From NCBI RefSeq assembly GCF_029855125.1, contig NZ_CP123229.1, forward strand, positions 2,108,001 through 2,172,000: a DNA stretch of 64,000 bases, written 5' to 3'. The notes below the pieces were generated by a model. The model was not told where the DNA came from, did no database searches, and was given only the letters and a program-made list of their open reading frames with translations. The stretch is from Methylocapsa sp. D3K7 (GTDB lineage Bacteria > Pseudomonadota > Alphaproteobacteria > Rhizobiales > Beijerinckiaceae). Position numbers and translations under genes: made by a program. This document shows positions 1 through 8,381 of this stretch, piece by piece; position 1 is the stretch's first letter, and the number at the start of each line of letters is the position of its first letter.

Positions 1-981
1 CGCGCCGCCTGCCGTGACGAGGGCGCGATAGAGAATTCGCGCGTCGGCGGCTTCCTCTTCGACCCTGCGCCGGGGTATGCCATCGATATAGGTTTGCCGG
101 TAGAGCGCGAGTTGTGCGCTTCCTTCAATTCCAGCTTGCCGCGCGATTTTGTCCCAATCCGCGTCCGAATGTGCGAGAATCTCCCTTGCTTCGCCGGCGA
201 TCTTCAGGAAACGGGCGAGCGCATCGGCGTGGGTTCCAGCAAAGCCTTCGTCAAAGACGTAGCCGACCATGGCGACCGGCCCCTTGGCGCCAAGCCGCTT
301 TTCGATCTCCTCCATGTCAATGAGCCGCCGGAACCCGCGCGATTCGAGCGCCACGCAAAAGGTCCAGTAGTTCAATGTGGCGTCTGCCTCACCATTCACG
401 GCTTTCTGGTAGAGCAAGGGAGGGGCGCCATAGATGACGGTTGCCTCGGAGGCGATATCGAAGTGCTGCTCTCGTGCAAAGGCCTGGAGCAACAACCAGC
501 TTTTGTCCAAGGGACCGCCCGCGACCGCGATTTTTTTGCCTTGCAAATCAGTGAGAGCCTTGATCGGCGAAATGGTTTCGACCATGACCGCACCGAGAGC
601 GGTCGAATAGGGGAAAAAGACAGGCCGTCCGCCGAGATTTCTTTGCCGCGCAACCCAAGGCCAGTCGCTGAGAATGATATCTACGGAGCCCCCCAGTAGG
701 GCGACTTTCGAGGCTTCGGGCGCTGCAAGCTCTGTCACCTCGATCTCAAGTCCGGCTTTCTTGTCAAGCCCCCGCGCCTTGATGATTGAAAGCTCCCAGG
801 CAAATGTTCCGGTTTTTTGCACCGCAAGACGAAGCCTGTCCGCCGCCTGAACGGCGGTGCTCGATAAAACTGCCAGCACAAGACAGAATACCGCTTGCCC
901 AAGACAGTGGCTCAGGAGGGAGCCCCATCTGCCTTTGAAGGACGCCAAGGGTCTAGAATGGTCCGGGTTGTCATTTGCCAT
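1..981 (-). CDS. ABC transporter periplasmic substrate-binding protein (NMT1/SsuA-like), 3' end cut by window
   Basis: About 327 codons are visible and the gene runs off the left edge. The N-terminus has a hydrophobic export segment (around residues 30-50, ending VQAADR), followed by a periplasmic-binding-protein fold: a 'VALLGGSVDI' stretch, 'LQGKKIAVAGG', and 'GEADATLNYW', as in NitT/TauT/SsuA-type binding proteins. It probably feeds a membrane permease for a small organic substrate. Its position beside the PQQ-associated ABC genes suggests a role in alcohol or sulfonate-type metabolism, but the ligand cannot be read from sequence. The start is ATG at 981; an in-frame ATG at 996 is the only upstream alternative because a stop lies just before it. 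Confidence 0.75.
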   Translation of the reverse strand, partial: MANDNPDHSRPLASFKGRWGSLLSHCLGQAVFCLVLAVLSSTAVQAADRLRLAVQKTGTFAWELSIIKARGLDKKAGLEIEVTELAAPEASKVALLGGSVDIILSDWPWVARQRNLGGRPVFFPYSTALGAVMVETISPIKALTDLQGKKIAVAGGPLDKSWLLLQAFAREQHFDIASEATVIYGAPPLLYQKAVNGEADATLNYWTFCVALESRGFRRLIDMEEIEKRLGAKGPVAMVGYVFDEGFAGTHADALARFLKIAGEAREILAHSDADWDKIARQAGIEGSAQLALYRQTYIDGIPRRRVEEEAADARILYRALVTAGGA

Positions 982-1100
982 CGTCTCAGGATACATGCTT
1001 TATCGCGTCGGTCCAAAGAGGTGGTTCTTGGGCCATGGTTGCGGGCGATGGCGGGAGCGTGATCGAATGCCCCTCGCGCTTATAGGGAAGGAAACCGGAT

Positions 1101-1496
1101 ATGAAGCTTAAATATGTTTGTCTCGCCGCCGCGGCTGCCTGGGCCGGTTCCGTTGGCGTGGCTTTGGCGGGCGATGCCGCCGCTGGCGAAGAGATCTTCA
1201 CACACAAATGCAAGGTCTGTCATCAGATCGGTGAAGGCGCCAAGAATTTCGTTGGACCCGAATTGAATGGGCTGATCGGGCGCAAGACAGGCTCCGTGGC
1301 CGATTACAATTATTCCGATGCGAATAAGGATTCCGGAATCACCTGGGACGAGGCCAAGCTCAAGACCTATCTCGCCAATCCTAAAGCCGTGATTCCAGGC
1401 ACAAAAATGATTTTCGCCGGACTTCCCAAGGAAACCGATCAAGATAATCTTGTCGCTTATCTCGCCCAGTTCGGTGCCGACGGTAAGAAGAAATAA
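1101..1496 (+). CDS. Class I cytochrome c (c550/c2-type), periplasmic
   Basis: This 131-residue protein has a cleavable signal peptide (cleavage after about residue 23, VALAGD) and one haem-binding motif, CKVCH, at about residues 37-41. The methionine in 'PGTKM' (near residue 100) fits the sixth haem ligand. The length and the 'GPELNGLIGRK' segment match small class I cytochromes that accept electrons from quinoprotein dehydrogenases. A Shine-Dalgarno-like GGAAGGAAA precedes the ATG. It is transcribed toward, and converges with, the PQQ-associated ABC operon. It is probably the electron acceptor of a PQQ alcohol dehydrogenase encoded elsewhere; that partner is inferred, since no dehydrogenase gene is in the window. 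Confidence 0.88.
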   Translation: MKLKYVCLAAAAAWAGSVGVALAGDAAAGEEIFTHKCKVCHQIGEGAKNFVGPELNGLIGRKTGSVADYNYSDANKDSGITWDEAKLKTYLANPKAVIPGTKMIFAGLPKETDQDNLVAYLAQFGADGKKK

Positions 1497-1515
1497 GAAA
1501 TAGGCGTTATAAAAT

Positions 1516-2361
1516 CTATGATCCCTCGCGCCCCTTGAGCATGCTGCGCGAGGGATCATAAGCAACGATCGCAGCGGTGAGAAAGACAGCTCCCGCGCCA
1601 AGCACCACCCCCAAGGCCAGAACATTGATCTGCTCGTAAAAGGCAAAGCGGATCAGCTCGACGGCATGGGTGAACGGATTGAGTTCACAAAAGAAGGCGA
1701 GCCACGGGCTGCCCTCCTTGACCCGCCACAAGGGGTAGAGCGCGGAAGAGGCGAAAAACATCGGGAAAATGACGAAATTCATGACCCCCGCAAAATTCTC
1801 CAATTGCTTGATGAGCGAAGAGAGCAACATACCCAGAGCCCCCAGCATGAGGCCCGCAAGGATAAGCGCGGGCAGCACGGTCAGATAGCCCCAGGGCGAC
1901 GGCGGCTCGATCTCCCAGAAATAGGCAACGGCAAGAAACGCATAGACCTGGACAATGGATACGGCGGTACCCGCCACAAGCTTGGATGTCAGCAGAAACC
2001 AGCGCGGGAACGGACTTACGAGCAGACTGCGCATATTGCCCATCTCCCGGTCATAGACCATCGAGAGAGAGGATTGCATACCGCTGAAAAGCTCAATCAT
2101 CGCAATGAGCCCTGGCGTGATATAAACATCGTAAAGCACATAAGTGTCGTAGGGCGGAATGATCGACACACCGAGCACCGAGCGAAATCCCGCAGCGAAG
2201 ATGAACAGCCAAACGAGCGGCCGCACCAGCGCGGAAACAAACCGCTCCCTCTGGTGCCAAAACCGCAGCGCCTCGCGCCATACGATGCCGTTGAAACAGC
2301 GCGCATATTGAGCGGCGCCGAAGCCCTCGCCTCGCGGCTCCGCGATCACGACTGATCCCAT
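1516..2361 (-). CDS. ABC-2 type permease of the PQQ-dehydrogenase-associated transporter
   Basis: This 281-residue integral membrane protein has about six hydrophobic segments and the ABC-2 layout: a cytoplasmic N-terminus, a 'MYDREMGNMRSLL' loop that contacts the ATPase, and a C-terminal pair of helices. It is the size and type of the permease found in PQQ-dependent alcohol dehydrogenase gene clusters (PedC-like family). The ATG at 2361 overlaps the end of the ATPase gene by 16 bp, so the pair is translationally coupled. Its last residues are encoded by a perfect inverted repeat. The direction of transport and substrate are unknown; ABC-2 permeases are usually exporters, yet this cluster also carries a binding protein. 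Confidence 0.85.
   Translation of the reverse strand: MGSVVIAEPRGEGFGAAQYARCFNGIVWREALRFWHQRERFVSALVRPLVWLFIFAAGFRSVLGVSIIPPYDTYVLYDVYITPGLIAMIELFSGMQSSLSMVYDREMGNMRSLLVSPFPRWFLLTSKLVAGTAVSIVQVYAFLAVAYFWEIEPPSPWGYLTVLPALILAGLMLGALGMLLSSLIKQLENFAGVMNFVIFPMFFASSALYPLWRVKEGSPWLAFFCELNPFTHAVELIRFAFYEQINVLALGVVLGAGAVFLTAAIVAYDPSRSMLKGREGS
1517..1560. terminator. Perfect 15-bp inverted repeat between convergent genes
   Basis: Positions 1517-1531 are the exact reverse complement of 1546-1560, with a 14-nt loop. On the minus strand the stem is followed by GATTTTA, which makes a plausible intrinsic terminator for the ABC operon. The whole structure lies inside the last 15 codons and stop of the ABC permease gene, and about 20 bp after the cytochrome stop, so it may stop transcription from both sides. 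Confidence 0.7.
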
Positions 2362-3155
2362 GATGTCCCCTCGCCTTCGATCCCGGTCAGCTTTTTGAAG
2401 GCGGCGCCAATGTCCTGTACACCCGCGCGGGCGGCGATCTCCGAGGCTTTGCCGCGATCGAGAATCTTGCCTTCGTGTAGCAAAATAGCATCATCCGGTG
2501 GCTCGATCTCATCAATCAGATGGGTCGCCCAAAGCACCCCAATGTTTGTCCCCGCGACAAGGCTCCGGACATGCTTGAGAATATCCGCGCGGGCCTTGAC
2601 ATCCAATCCGACCGTCGGCTCGTCAAGCAAGAGCATGCGTGGGCGATGCAACAACGCGCGAGCAATCTCGACCCGCCGTATCTGACCGCCAGAAAGTGTA
2701 CGCGCCTTATCGTTCGCGCGGCCTAACAGCCCAATTTGGCCGAGAACCTCCTCGGCACGTCGCTGCGTTTCCCGCGCTGGCATTCCGTGCAGTGCCGCGT
2801 GATAGGACAGATTTTGCTGGAGCGTCAGATCGAGATCGAGCGTCCGAGCCTGGAACACGACGCCAAGCCTGCGCAGGGCTTCGCCAGGCGCGTGGTTCAC
2901 ATCGAACCCGAAGATTCGCAGCGTGCCCCGCTGAGCCGCGTAAAGGCGGGTGACAAGACTAAACAGCGTGGTTTTGCCCGCGCCGTTGAGGCCGAGCAGG
3001 ACGCAAAAACTGGCAGGCCTCACACGAAAGGAAACATTGTCGAGTGCCTTGCGCTTACCATAGCTATGGCTCACGCTTGCGACCTCCAATGCGGCGGAGA
3101 TTTCGCCATTTGTGTCGCCGCTCGCGGCTTCCGGATCCGGCAGGCCAAGGCTCAT
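2346..3155 (-). CDS. ABC transporter ATP-binding protein, PQQ-dehydrogenase-associated
   Basis: The protein has 269 residues. Visible motifs are Walker A GLNGAGKTT (about 55-63), signature LSGGQ (154-158), Walker B MLLLDEP (174-180) and the H-loop histidine in ATHLIDE (212). The nucleotide-binding domain is complete and belongs with the ABC-2 permease encoded directly downstream. The ATG at 3155 was chosen because it overlaps the stop of the beta-propeller gene in an ATGA junction. A longer in-frame extension up to 3545 would run through the propeller gene and is not credible. The family regularly accompanies PQQ-dependent alcohol oxidation clusters. Confidence 0.9.
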   Translation of the reverse strand: MSLGLPDPEAASGDTNGEISAALEVASVSHSYGKRKALDNVSFRVRPASFCVLLGLNGAGKTTLFSLVTRLYAAQRGTLRIFGFDVNHAPGEALRRLGVVFQARTLDLDLTLQQNLSYHAALHGMPARETQRRAEEVLGQIGLLGRANDKARTLSGGQIRRVEIARALLHRPRMLLLDEPTVGLDVKARADILKHVRSLVAGTNIGVLWATHLIDEIEPPDDAILLHEGKILDRGKASEIAARAGVQDIGAAFKKLTGIEGEGTSWDQS

Positions 3156-4141
3156 TCGTTGGCGACCGCCACGCCCCAGGGAAAGGCTCCGACGGCGATC
3201 GATTTCAGCACTTTGAGGCTCCCCACGTCGATCACCGAAACATCGTTTGAAACGCCATTGGTGGTCAAAAGATATTTGGCATCCGGGGTGAATGCCATTT
3301 GCCAAACGCGCTGTCCAACGAGCAGATATTTCTCCACTTTTTTTGTCGCGGTGTCGATGACGGCAACCCGGTTGGCCGGACCAAGCGCCACGAATGCAAG
3401 TTTGCCATCGGGCGTAAATCGCAATCCTACCGGTTGGATCGCTTCTTTCGAGAGCCCCGCGACTTCGAAACTGATTTTCTGTTTGACCTTTGGACTGGCC
3501 GCATCGATCACGCTGACCGTGCCGCCGACCTCGGAAGTAACCCATAACTCCGCACCGTTTGGTGTGTATTGGGCGGCGCGCGGCCTCGCGTCAACAAGGA
3601 CATTGGCGAATATTTTGCGTGTTTGCGTATCGATCAAATGCGCCATATTCGTCGTTTCCGACGTGTTGACGAGCACCTTGCCATCTGGGCTCAGCGCCAT
3701 TCCCTCCGGTTCAACACCAACCGGAATTTCAACCACCGGCTTGCGTGTTGCAACATCGATCGCTGTGACCATATTGTCGTTTTCGTTCGAGATATAGAGG
3801 AGCTTGCCATCGGGGCTCAAGATCAATAGCTCAGGGTCAGGCCCCGACTGCAATGTTCCAATGATCGAGAGCGTCTTGGTGTCGAGAATCTGAATGAGAT
3901 CATCATCGCCCGCGCAGATGTAAAGCTCGCTGCCATCCTTGTTCAGAGCAATCCCGCGCGGGCGATGACCCACCGGCACGGTCTTGGTGACCTCCAATTT
4001 ATTGGTATCGATGATGGAGATCGAATTTCCCTTTTCATTGGAAACATAAGCCGTGAATGCAACGGCTGGAGCTGTCATCACCGCCAGCGCGAAGAGAGAG
4101 GCGGCAACGACGGCGAGCCCTGAATGTGTTGAAAACTTCAT
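3152..4141 (-). CDS. YVTN-repeat beta-propeller protein, PQQ catabolism-associated
   Basis: This 329-residue exported protein has a signal peptide (cleavage after PAVAF near residue 29). It then carries about seven repeats of the pattern 'vlDt.t.kv...i.vG..P.g...spDGk.lyv', the YVTN propeller signature. Such propellers are a constant partner of the PQQ-alcohol ABC transporter set, acting in the periplasm with no firmly known biochemical role. The ATG at 4141 overlaps the stop of the upstream binding-protein gene (ATGA), and its own stop overlaps the ATPase start the same way. The four genes from 5313 to 1516 therefore form one operon. Confidence 0.88.
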   Translation of the reverse strand: MKFSTHSGLAVVAASLFALAVMTAPAVAFTAYVSNEKGNSISIIDTNKLEVTKTVPVGHRPRGIALNKDGSELYICAGDDDLIQILDTKTLSIIGTLQSGPDPELLILSPDGKLLYISNENDNMVTAIDVATRKPVVEIPVGVEPEGMALSPDGKVLVNTSETTNMAHLIDTQTRKIFANVLVDARPRAAQYTPNGAELWVTSEVGGTVSVIDAASPKVKQKISFEVAGLSKEAIQPVGLRFTPDGKLAFVALGPANRVAVIDTATKKVEKYLLVGQRVWQMAFTPDAKYLLTTNGVSNDVSVIDVGSLKVLKSIAVGAFPWGVAVANE

Positions 4142-5313
4142 TGCAATTTACATTTCGTTTCGGGCTGATCGAAGCCGAGGGTATCGAGTTCAGAAGTTTG
4201 ATGGAGAAATCCTTCTTGCGGCGAAATCGAGATAATCATGCGTCCATCGCCAAGCAGAATGGGCTGGCGTAATTGCTGGTTCCAGTGGCGCAAAGTTTGT
4301 TTTTGACCCTTGAAGGCGGCAATGGCGAACTCCGGCCCGGTCAGATAATCGCGAATGACTTTGGGATCGTTCGAGCCCGTGCGCGAGGCCGCCTCGCCGA
4401 TCATCCGCATCGCCACCCAGGCATTGTTGTCGCGCGCGTTCATGCGCCGCGAAGCCAGCTTCATAAAGCGGTTTTGCAATTGGATCGCCCCCCATTGCTC
4501 ATGAGTCCCATCCCAACTCACGGGTTTTAAGCCGGCCGAACCCGCAACCGGGCGCGCGTCCCATGTTCGGAACGGAAGATAATTCGCGAAGACCTCGCTT
4601 TCATCGGCGGCGACGAGGACATCATAGGCCGGTGCGTTTTGTGTCGCCACCGGAACAAGCCTTTGCGTCTGCACGCTTCCCGAATCGGAGCGGCGCCCAC
4701 CCCCTGTATCCTCATAGACTCGCTCCTCGACGATCTTGGCACCGAATTTTTTCGCCGAATGCCGGAGTGCTTCGGCAAAGAGCTCATCTTGCGGGTGAGA
4801 GCCTTTCATCAGCAGCCAGCGCTTCCATTGCTTCCACACCAGATATTGCGCAAGCCCATCGGCGAGCATGGAGTAGCTTGGCGCAACGTGAAAGACATTG
4901 GCGCGGCAATTGTCCTCACGCAGCGAATCCTCGGGAGCGCTGGTATTGAAAATCAGGACTCCCTTATCCTTCGCCGCTCCGGCCAGCGCGAGAAGCGCCT
5001 CCGGCGGGAGGTCGGCAAGAACAAAGAAGACGCCTTTCGCGGCAAGGCTATTGAGTGCCGCCACCGGGTCATCGCCCGGCCGCAAGGAGACATCCTCGAT
5101 ACTGAACGTCTGGCCGAGAAAACTTCCAGTTGTGTTGTTGTCCTCGGTGGCAAGCTTCGCACCGGCGATACCATCGTCGGCGGCCGGAACGTCAAGGATC
5201 GAGACGGTCTCCAGCGTGTGCGGCGCGCGAATGAACCCCGCCTTGATGTCGATGTTGTCGGCCGCAGACGCCGGAAGCGGAAACGCCGCGAGCACGATCA
5301 AGCCCACGGTCAT
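4138..5313 (-). CDS. ABC transporter substrate-binding protein, PQQ-dependent alcohol dehydrogenase system
   Basis: This is a 391-residue exported protein: MTVGLIVLAAF...ASAAD is a clean signal peptide with cleavage near residue 18. The mature part resembles leucine/branched-chain type I periplasmic binding proteins ('NSLAAKGVFFVLADLP', 'LIFNTSAPEDSLR', 'VWKQWKRWLLMKG'). It is the expected size for the binding protein of PQQ-alcohol ABC clusters. The start at 5313 lies 7 nt after the hemD stop, with AAGGA of the hemD tail as ribosome-binding site. A longer reading to 5454 has no signal peptide at its start and overlaps hemD. The ligand is unknown. Confidence 0.85.
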   Translation of the reverse strand: MTVGLIVLAAFPLPASAADNIDIKAGFIRAPHTLETVSILDVPAADDGIAGAKLATEDNNTTGSFLGQTFSIEDVSLRPGDDPVAALNSLAAKGVFFVLADLPPEALLALAGAAKDKGVLIFNTSAPEDSLREDNCRANVFHVAPSYSMLADGLAQYLVWKQWKRWLLMKGSHPQDELFAEALRHSAKKFGAKIVEERVYEDTGGGRRSDSGSVQTQRLVPVATQNAPAYDVLVAADESEVFANYLPFRTWDARPVAGSAGLKPVSWDGTHEQWGAIQLQNRFMKLASRRMNARDNNAWVAMRMIGEAASRTGSNDPKVIRDYLTGPEFAIAAFKGQKQTLRHWNQQLRQPILLGDGRMIISISPQEGFLHQTSELDTLGFDQPETKCKLQ

Positions 5314-5320
5314 GAAGATC

Positions 5321-6091
5321 TTATTCCTTGTCTTGCCCAAGTTTTTTATCTTGCCCAAGCGAGAGTTCGGAAAGGCCAGCCAAGGTGTTGACGATAGAGA
5401 ACATCGCCTGCTCGTCCGGGGTTTTGGCAATGAGCACTTCATGAATTTTGGCATCTAAAAGCGGCGCCGCCGCGTCATGCGAGATGCATACATGATTCAG
5501 CCGCTTGAGGTCGAGAGCCGCTTTCCGCGCAAGGCGAAGGAAAATTTCCGTGCTGCGCCGGGAATAATGCAAGACTGCCCCGATTTTTGCTGCCGCTGCA
5601 AGGTCCAGGGCGGCATCACTCAAGGACTCGGCGGGTTGCGCCGCATAGACTTCGACTGGCTCGATGCGGTGTCCTGCTCCGGTAAGGCTCTCCTCGAGAT
5701 CGGGCTTGCGATCGCGTCCCGCGAGATAGACGAAACAGGCAGGAACCTTGCCAAGGGCGTCAATATTCGCGGCGAGGGTCTTGGCGTCTGGAGCGATCAG
5801 CGCCGGGCCTTCAAAGCTCCGCTCGCGGGCGACTTCCCGCGTTCGTTCGCCGACCAGGAACAACGGCAGCAGGCGGCGCGCCTCGGGCAACGGCCAATCC
5901 TCTGCCGCGGAGAACAATTCAAATGCCCGCGCGCTCGTCGCGATGACACCGTCGATGACGCCTGCCGGCCATATCCCTCCGGTGGGCACCATCTCCAGAA
6001 CGGGCGACAACACCGCCTCATGTCCTTCGCGCGCTAGGCTCGCGGCTGTCCGCTTGGATTCCTCAAGGGAGCGAGTGAGGAGAATCAGCAT
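5321..6091 (-). CDS. hemD: Uroporphyrinogen-III synthase
   Basis: The 256-residue product has the HemD two-lobe layout: N-terminal 'ILLTRSLEES' and 'DGVIATSARAFELF', then the second lobe with 'FVYLAGRDRKPDLEESL' and 'VLHYSRRSTEIFLRL'. It catalyses ring closure of hydroxymethylbilane to uroporphyrinogen III in haem, sirohaem and cobalamin synthesis. The gene is not next to hemC or tsaD here. Instead it directly precedes the PQQ-associated operon and shares its strand, so haem supply and cytochrome-linked oxidation may be co-transcribed. The C-terminal tail contains a duplicated LGQDK unit that does not belong to the catalytic fold. Confidence 0.85.
   Translation of the reverse strand: MLILLTRSLEESKRTAASLAREGHEAVLSPVLEMVPTGGIWPAGVIDGVIATSARAFELFSAAEDWPLPEARRLLPLFLVGERTREVARERSFEGPALIAPDAKTLAANIDALGKVPACFVYLAGRDRKPDLEESLTGAGHRIEPVEVYAAQPAESLSDAALDLAAAAKIGAVLHYSRRSTEIFLRLARKAALDLKRLNHVCISHDAAAPLLDAKIHEVLIAKTPDEQAMFSIVNTLAGLSELSLGQDKKLGQDKE
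5324..5359 (-). repeat. 18-bp tandem duplication at the hemD 3' end
   Basis: Two adjacent 18-bp units (5324-5341 and 5342-5359) match at 15 of 18 positions and encode LGQDKE and LGQDKK. They form the last residues of HemD. The distal unit also holds the AAGGA that serves as ribosome-binding site for the next gene. Confidence 0.75.
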
Positions 6092-6299
6092 GAGGTTTGC
6101 AATCCGTCACAGAATTCTGAAATCGGGTTGAGCCCGATCGCGTAGGGAGCAAGGCTACTGTACTTGAGTGGGGGACACGCAAGCAACTCTCACGGATGGG
6201 GCCGCGAAGCCTAACAGAAGCCTAACACATGATGAAGTTTGTCAGGCTGGCTTGCACGGAGGGCGGCCCGCGAATGAAAGCTCGGTGCAACCATAATCT

Positions 6300-6845
6300 C
6301 TATTGTAGGCCGGTCGCTTGCGCGTTGTGATCCTTCACCTGCCCCGAAACATCGCCAAAATATTTGATATCGTCCCCGAGTTTGGCTGTGGGCAGGCATT
6401 GCGGCGCGCAAGAATAGGATTGGCGGTCCAGCCCGCGCTGCACAAGAAAGGCATTCTTGCCGCTGACGACACGGATCAGCGATTGCGCCAATGGCCCCCC
6501 CGCGCCATCAAGCGCGATGAAATTGGTTTCGCCAAAACCCTTGCCGGTCACAACGATCGCGGCGCCCTGCTTCAAGAGCGTCAAGTCGGCGATCGCCGCG
6601 TTCCCGACAATCAGCGTCTCAGTTGCGGGAGGAACCTTCACGATGCGCGCCTGATCGATCGTCACGACCAAGATGTCTTCCATGGCCCGCAGGGGAGTTG
6701 CATGGCAGCAGATGGTAACGGCGATCAGAGCGAGCCAGTTGAACGATCGGGCCGCGACCGGAACGGCGGGAAATTGAGTCAAGCAGGAACGAGGAGCGCG
6801 TGAAGCCATGGATTGCGTTGTCTTGCTGATTCGCACGATGGACAT
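6300..6845 (-). CDS. Secreted protein with pilus-assembly N-terminal (CpaC-N-like) domain
   Basis: About 181 residues. A membrane-spanning export segment (around 35-52) is followed by 'VVTIDQARIVKVP..TETLIVGNAAIADLTLLKQG', the small N-terminal domain found in RcpA/CpaC secretins of Flp pili. No secretin barrel follows, so this is a stand-alone domain with a short C-terminus containing a CAPQC pair. No other pilus gene lies nearby. The start is uncertain: ATG at 6845 is preferred, TTG at 6851 and ATG at 6809 are possible. It may be a periplasmic accessory or pilotin-like factor, but that is inferred only. Confidence 0.7.
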   Translation of the reverse strand: MSIVRISKTTQSMASRAPRSCLTQFPAVPVAARSFNWLALIAVTICCHATPLRAMEDILVVTIDQARIVKVPPATETLIVGNAAIADLTLLKQGAAIVVTGKGFGETNFIALDGAGGPLAQSLIRVVSGKNAFLVQRGLDRQSYSCAPQCLPTAKLGDDIKYFGDVSGQVKDHNAQATGLQ

Positions 6846-7075
6846 TGGCAATTGGAGGCTTCTTGCGTAAAGGAACGCTAAAGCGGCGTAACCTGGCGAC
6901 CTCCTTTCAGCAGAGTGTTTGCAAATCCCGTTAAGAATTAAGACTTGTCAAAAAGGGGCCCTCCGCTTTGCATCCGGTACTTCCCCCCGTCCCGTTTATG
7001 AACAGGTCGCAAGCAATTCAAACATACGCTTTTGGGTTTGCTTAAGTACGCGCAACAAAAAGGCAAAGATTGCAA

Positions 7076-7774
7076 TCAGCCGGATTTAAAATTCCGGCGG
7101 GGTCCATTTGAGCGCAATTCGGCGAGGGCCGTTTCGCCGGCGATCGCCTTCGAGCCGATCGTCACCAAGGGTCTCGCCGTACCCGGCATGTAAACGTCCA
7201 CCCGCGAGCCAAAACGGATCAGACCAATCCGGTCGCCCGCGCCAACGGCTTCGCCCTGACGGGCAAAACAAACGATCCGCCGCGCCACAAAACCGGCGAT
7301 TTGGACGACACCGAACCGGCCACCTTCCGCCTCAATGACGAGTCCATTTCGCTCGTTGTTTTCGCTCGCCTTATCGAGGTCCGCATTGAGAAACAGGCCG
7401 GGCTTATAGGCTATCTTGGTCACCCGTCCGGCAATCGGAGCCCGGTTCACGTGGCAATCAAAGACCGACATGAAAACGGAAATCCGCTGCATCGGTTCCG
7501 TGCTGAGGCCAAGCTCCGGCGGCGGCGTGAAATAACCGACGGAGGAAACGACGCCATCGGCCGGCGACACCACAAGCGCGTCGTCAAGCGGCGTGTACCG
7601 GACAGGATCGCGAAAAAAATAAGCGCACCAGCCGGTCGCGATCGTGCCGATCCAGCCCAAGGGTCCGAAGAACGAACCGAGGATGAGGGTGGCAATGGCA
7701 AAACCCGCCACAAAAATATAGCCCTCCGGGTGAATGGGCGTCATTTGCTTGCGGATCGAATCGATCATCGACAT
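7076..7774 (-). CDS. psd: Phosphatidylserine decarboxylase proenzyme
   Basis: The protein has 232 residues, the length of the short bacterial PSD class. Two N-terminal membrane segments (about 18-52) anchor it. The catalytic region shows 'SPADGVV' (70-76) and 'DCHVNRAP' (106-113). The self-cleavage site is the Gly189-Ser190 pair in 'IRFGSRVD', which creates the pyruvoyl group on the alpha chain. It makes phosphatidylethanolamine from phosphatidylserine in the inner membrane. In many relatives pssA follows directly; here the next gene on the strand is an unrelated pilus-domain protein, so the usual psd-pssA pair is split. Confidence 0.93.
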   Translation of the reverse strand: MSMIDSIRKQMTPIHPEGYIFVAGFAIATLILGSFFGPLGWIGTIATGWCAYFFRDPVRYTPLDDALVVSPADGVVSSVGYFTPPPELGLSTEPMQRISVFMSVFDCHVNRAPIAGRVTKIAYKPGLFLNADLDKASENNERNGLVIEAEGGRFGVVQIAGFVARRIVCFARQGEAVGAGDRIGLIRFGSRVDVYMPGTARPLVTIGSKAIAGETALAELRSNGPRRNFKSG

Positions 7775-8022
7775 AAGGCAATCCTAGATTGCGAGAAGAA
7801 TGTGTCCAGCGTCCGGCCCTTGTCCGCCACCGCCACAACTATTTCAACGTATTTCGCGCCCCGGTGCATCAATGTCGCCCCTGATGGCGTTTATGGCAAC
7901 GGTTCAGTCTTGCCAATATGCGTCCAAACTGGCAAGGTCCGGCCGCGAGATTGGATCATTGGGCTTATGCTGGCCGAGAACGCAAGCCAAGCTATGCCGC
8001 CGGTCCCCGCATGGAGGGTCGC

Positions 8023-8352
8023 ATGGGTCTGTTCGACGGAATTCTGGGCGGCGTCATTGGCGTGGAAGGAGCTACACTCCTTAACAAGTTCATCGAAAAC
8101 CAAGGCGGCTTGCAAAACATCGTCAGTCAATTCGAGAAGAATGGTTTTGGCGAGACCATGAAGTCTTGGATTTCGTTGGGTCCGAATTCTCCAATCACGA
8201 CGGACCAGATACGTCAGGCGCTTGGCTCCGAAAAGGTGAAGGAGCTCGCGACCAAGCTGGGCCTTCCTGCCGACAAACTCGCCGAATTTCTGGCTCAACA
8301 TTTGCCGGAAGCCGTCGACACGGCGACGCCCGACGGCAAACTCCCGTCATAA
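8023..8352 (+). CDS. YidB-family protein (DUF937)
   Basis: 109 residues. The start is ATG at 8023, with GGAGGG ideally spaced upstream; a longer reading from 7918 begins without such a site. The N-terminus 'MGLFDGILGG' and the body 'NQGGLQNIVSQFEKNGFG', 'SWISLGPNSPITTDQIRQALG' match the YidB/DUF937 family of small soluble proteins. The molecular function is not established. The gene stands alone, convergent with the ABC exporter at 8382. Confidence 0.85.
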   Translation: MGLFDGILGGVIGVEGATLLNKFIENQGGLQNIVSQFEKNGFGETMKSWISLGPNSPITTDQIRQALGSEKVKELATKLGLPADKLAEFLAQHLPEAVDTATPDGKLPS

Positions 8353-8381
8353 CGCCGTTCCCACGCGCAATCATTGGCGCG

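Noticed and set aside
3156..3545. N-terminal extension of the ABC ATPase
   Set aside because: It overlaps the beta-propeller gene on the same strand and lacks similarity; the ATGA junction at 3152-3155 is the better start.
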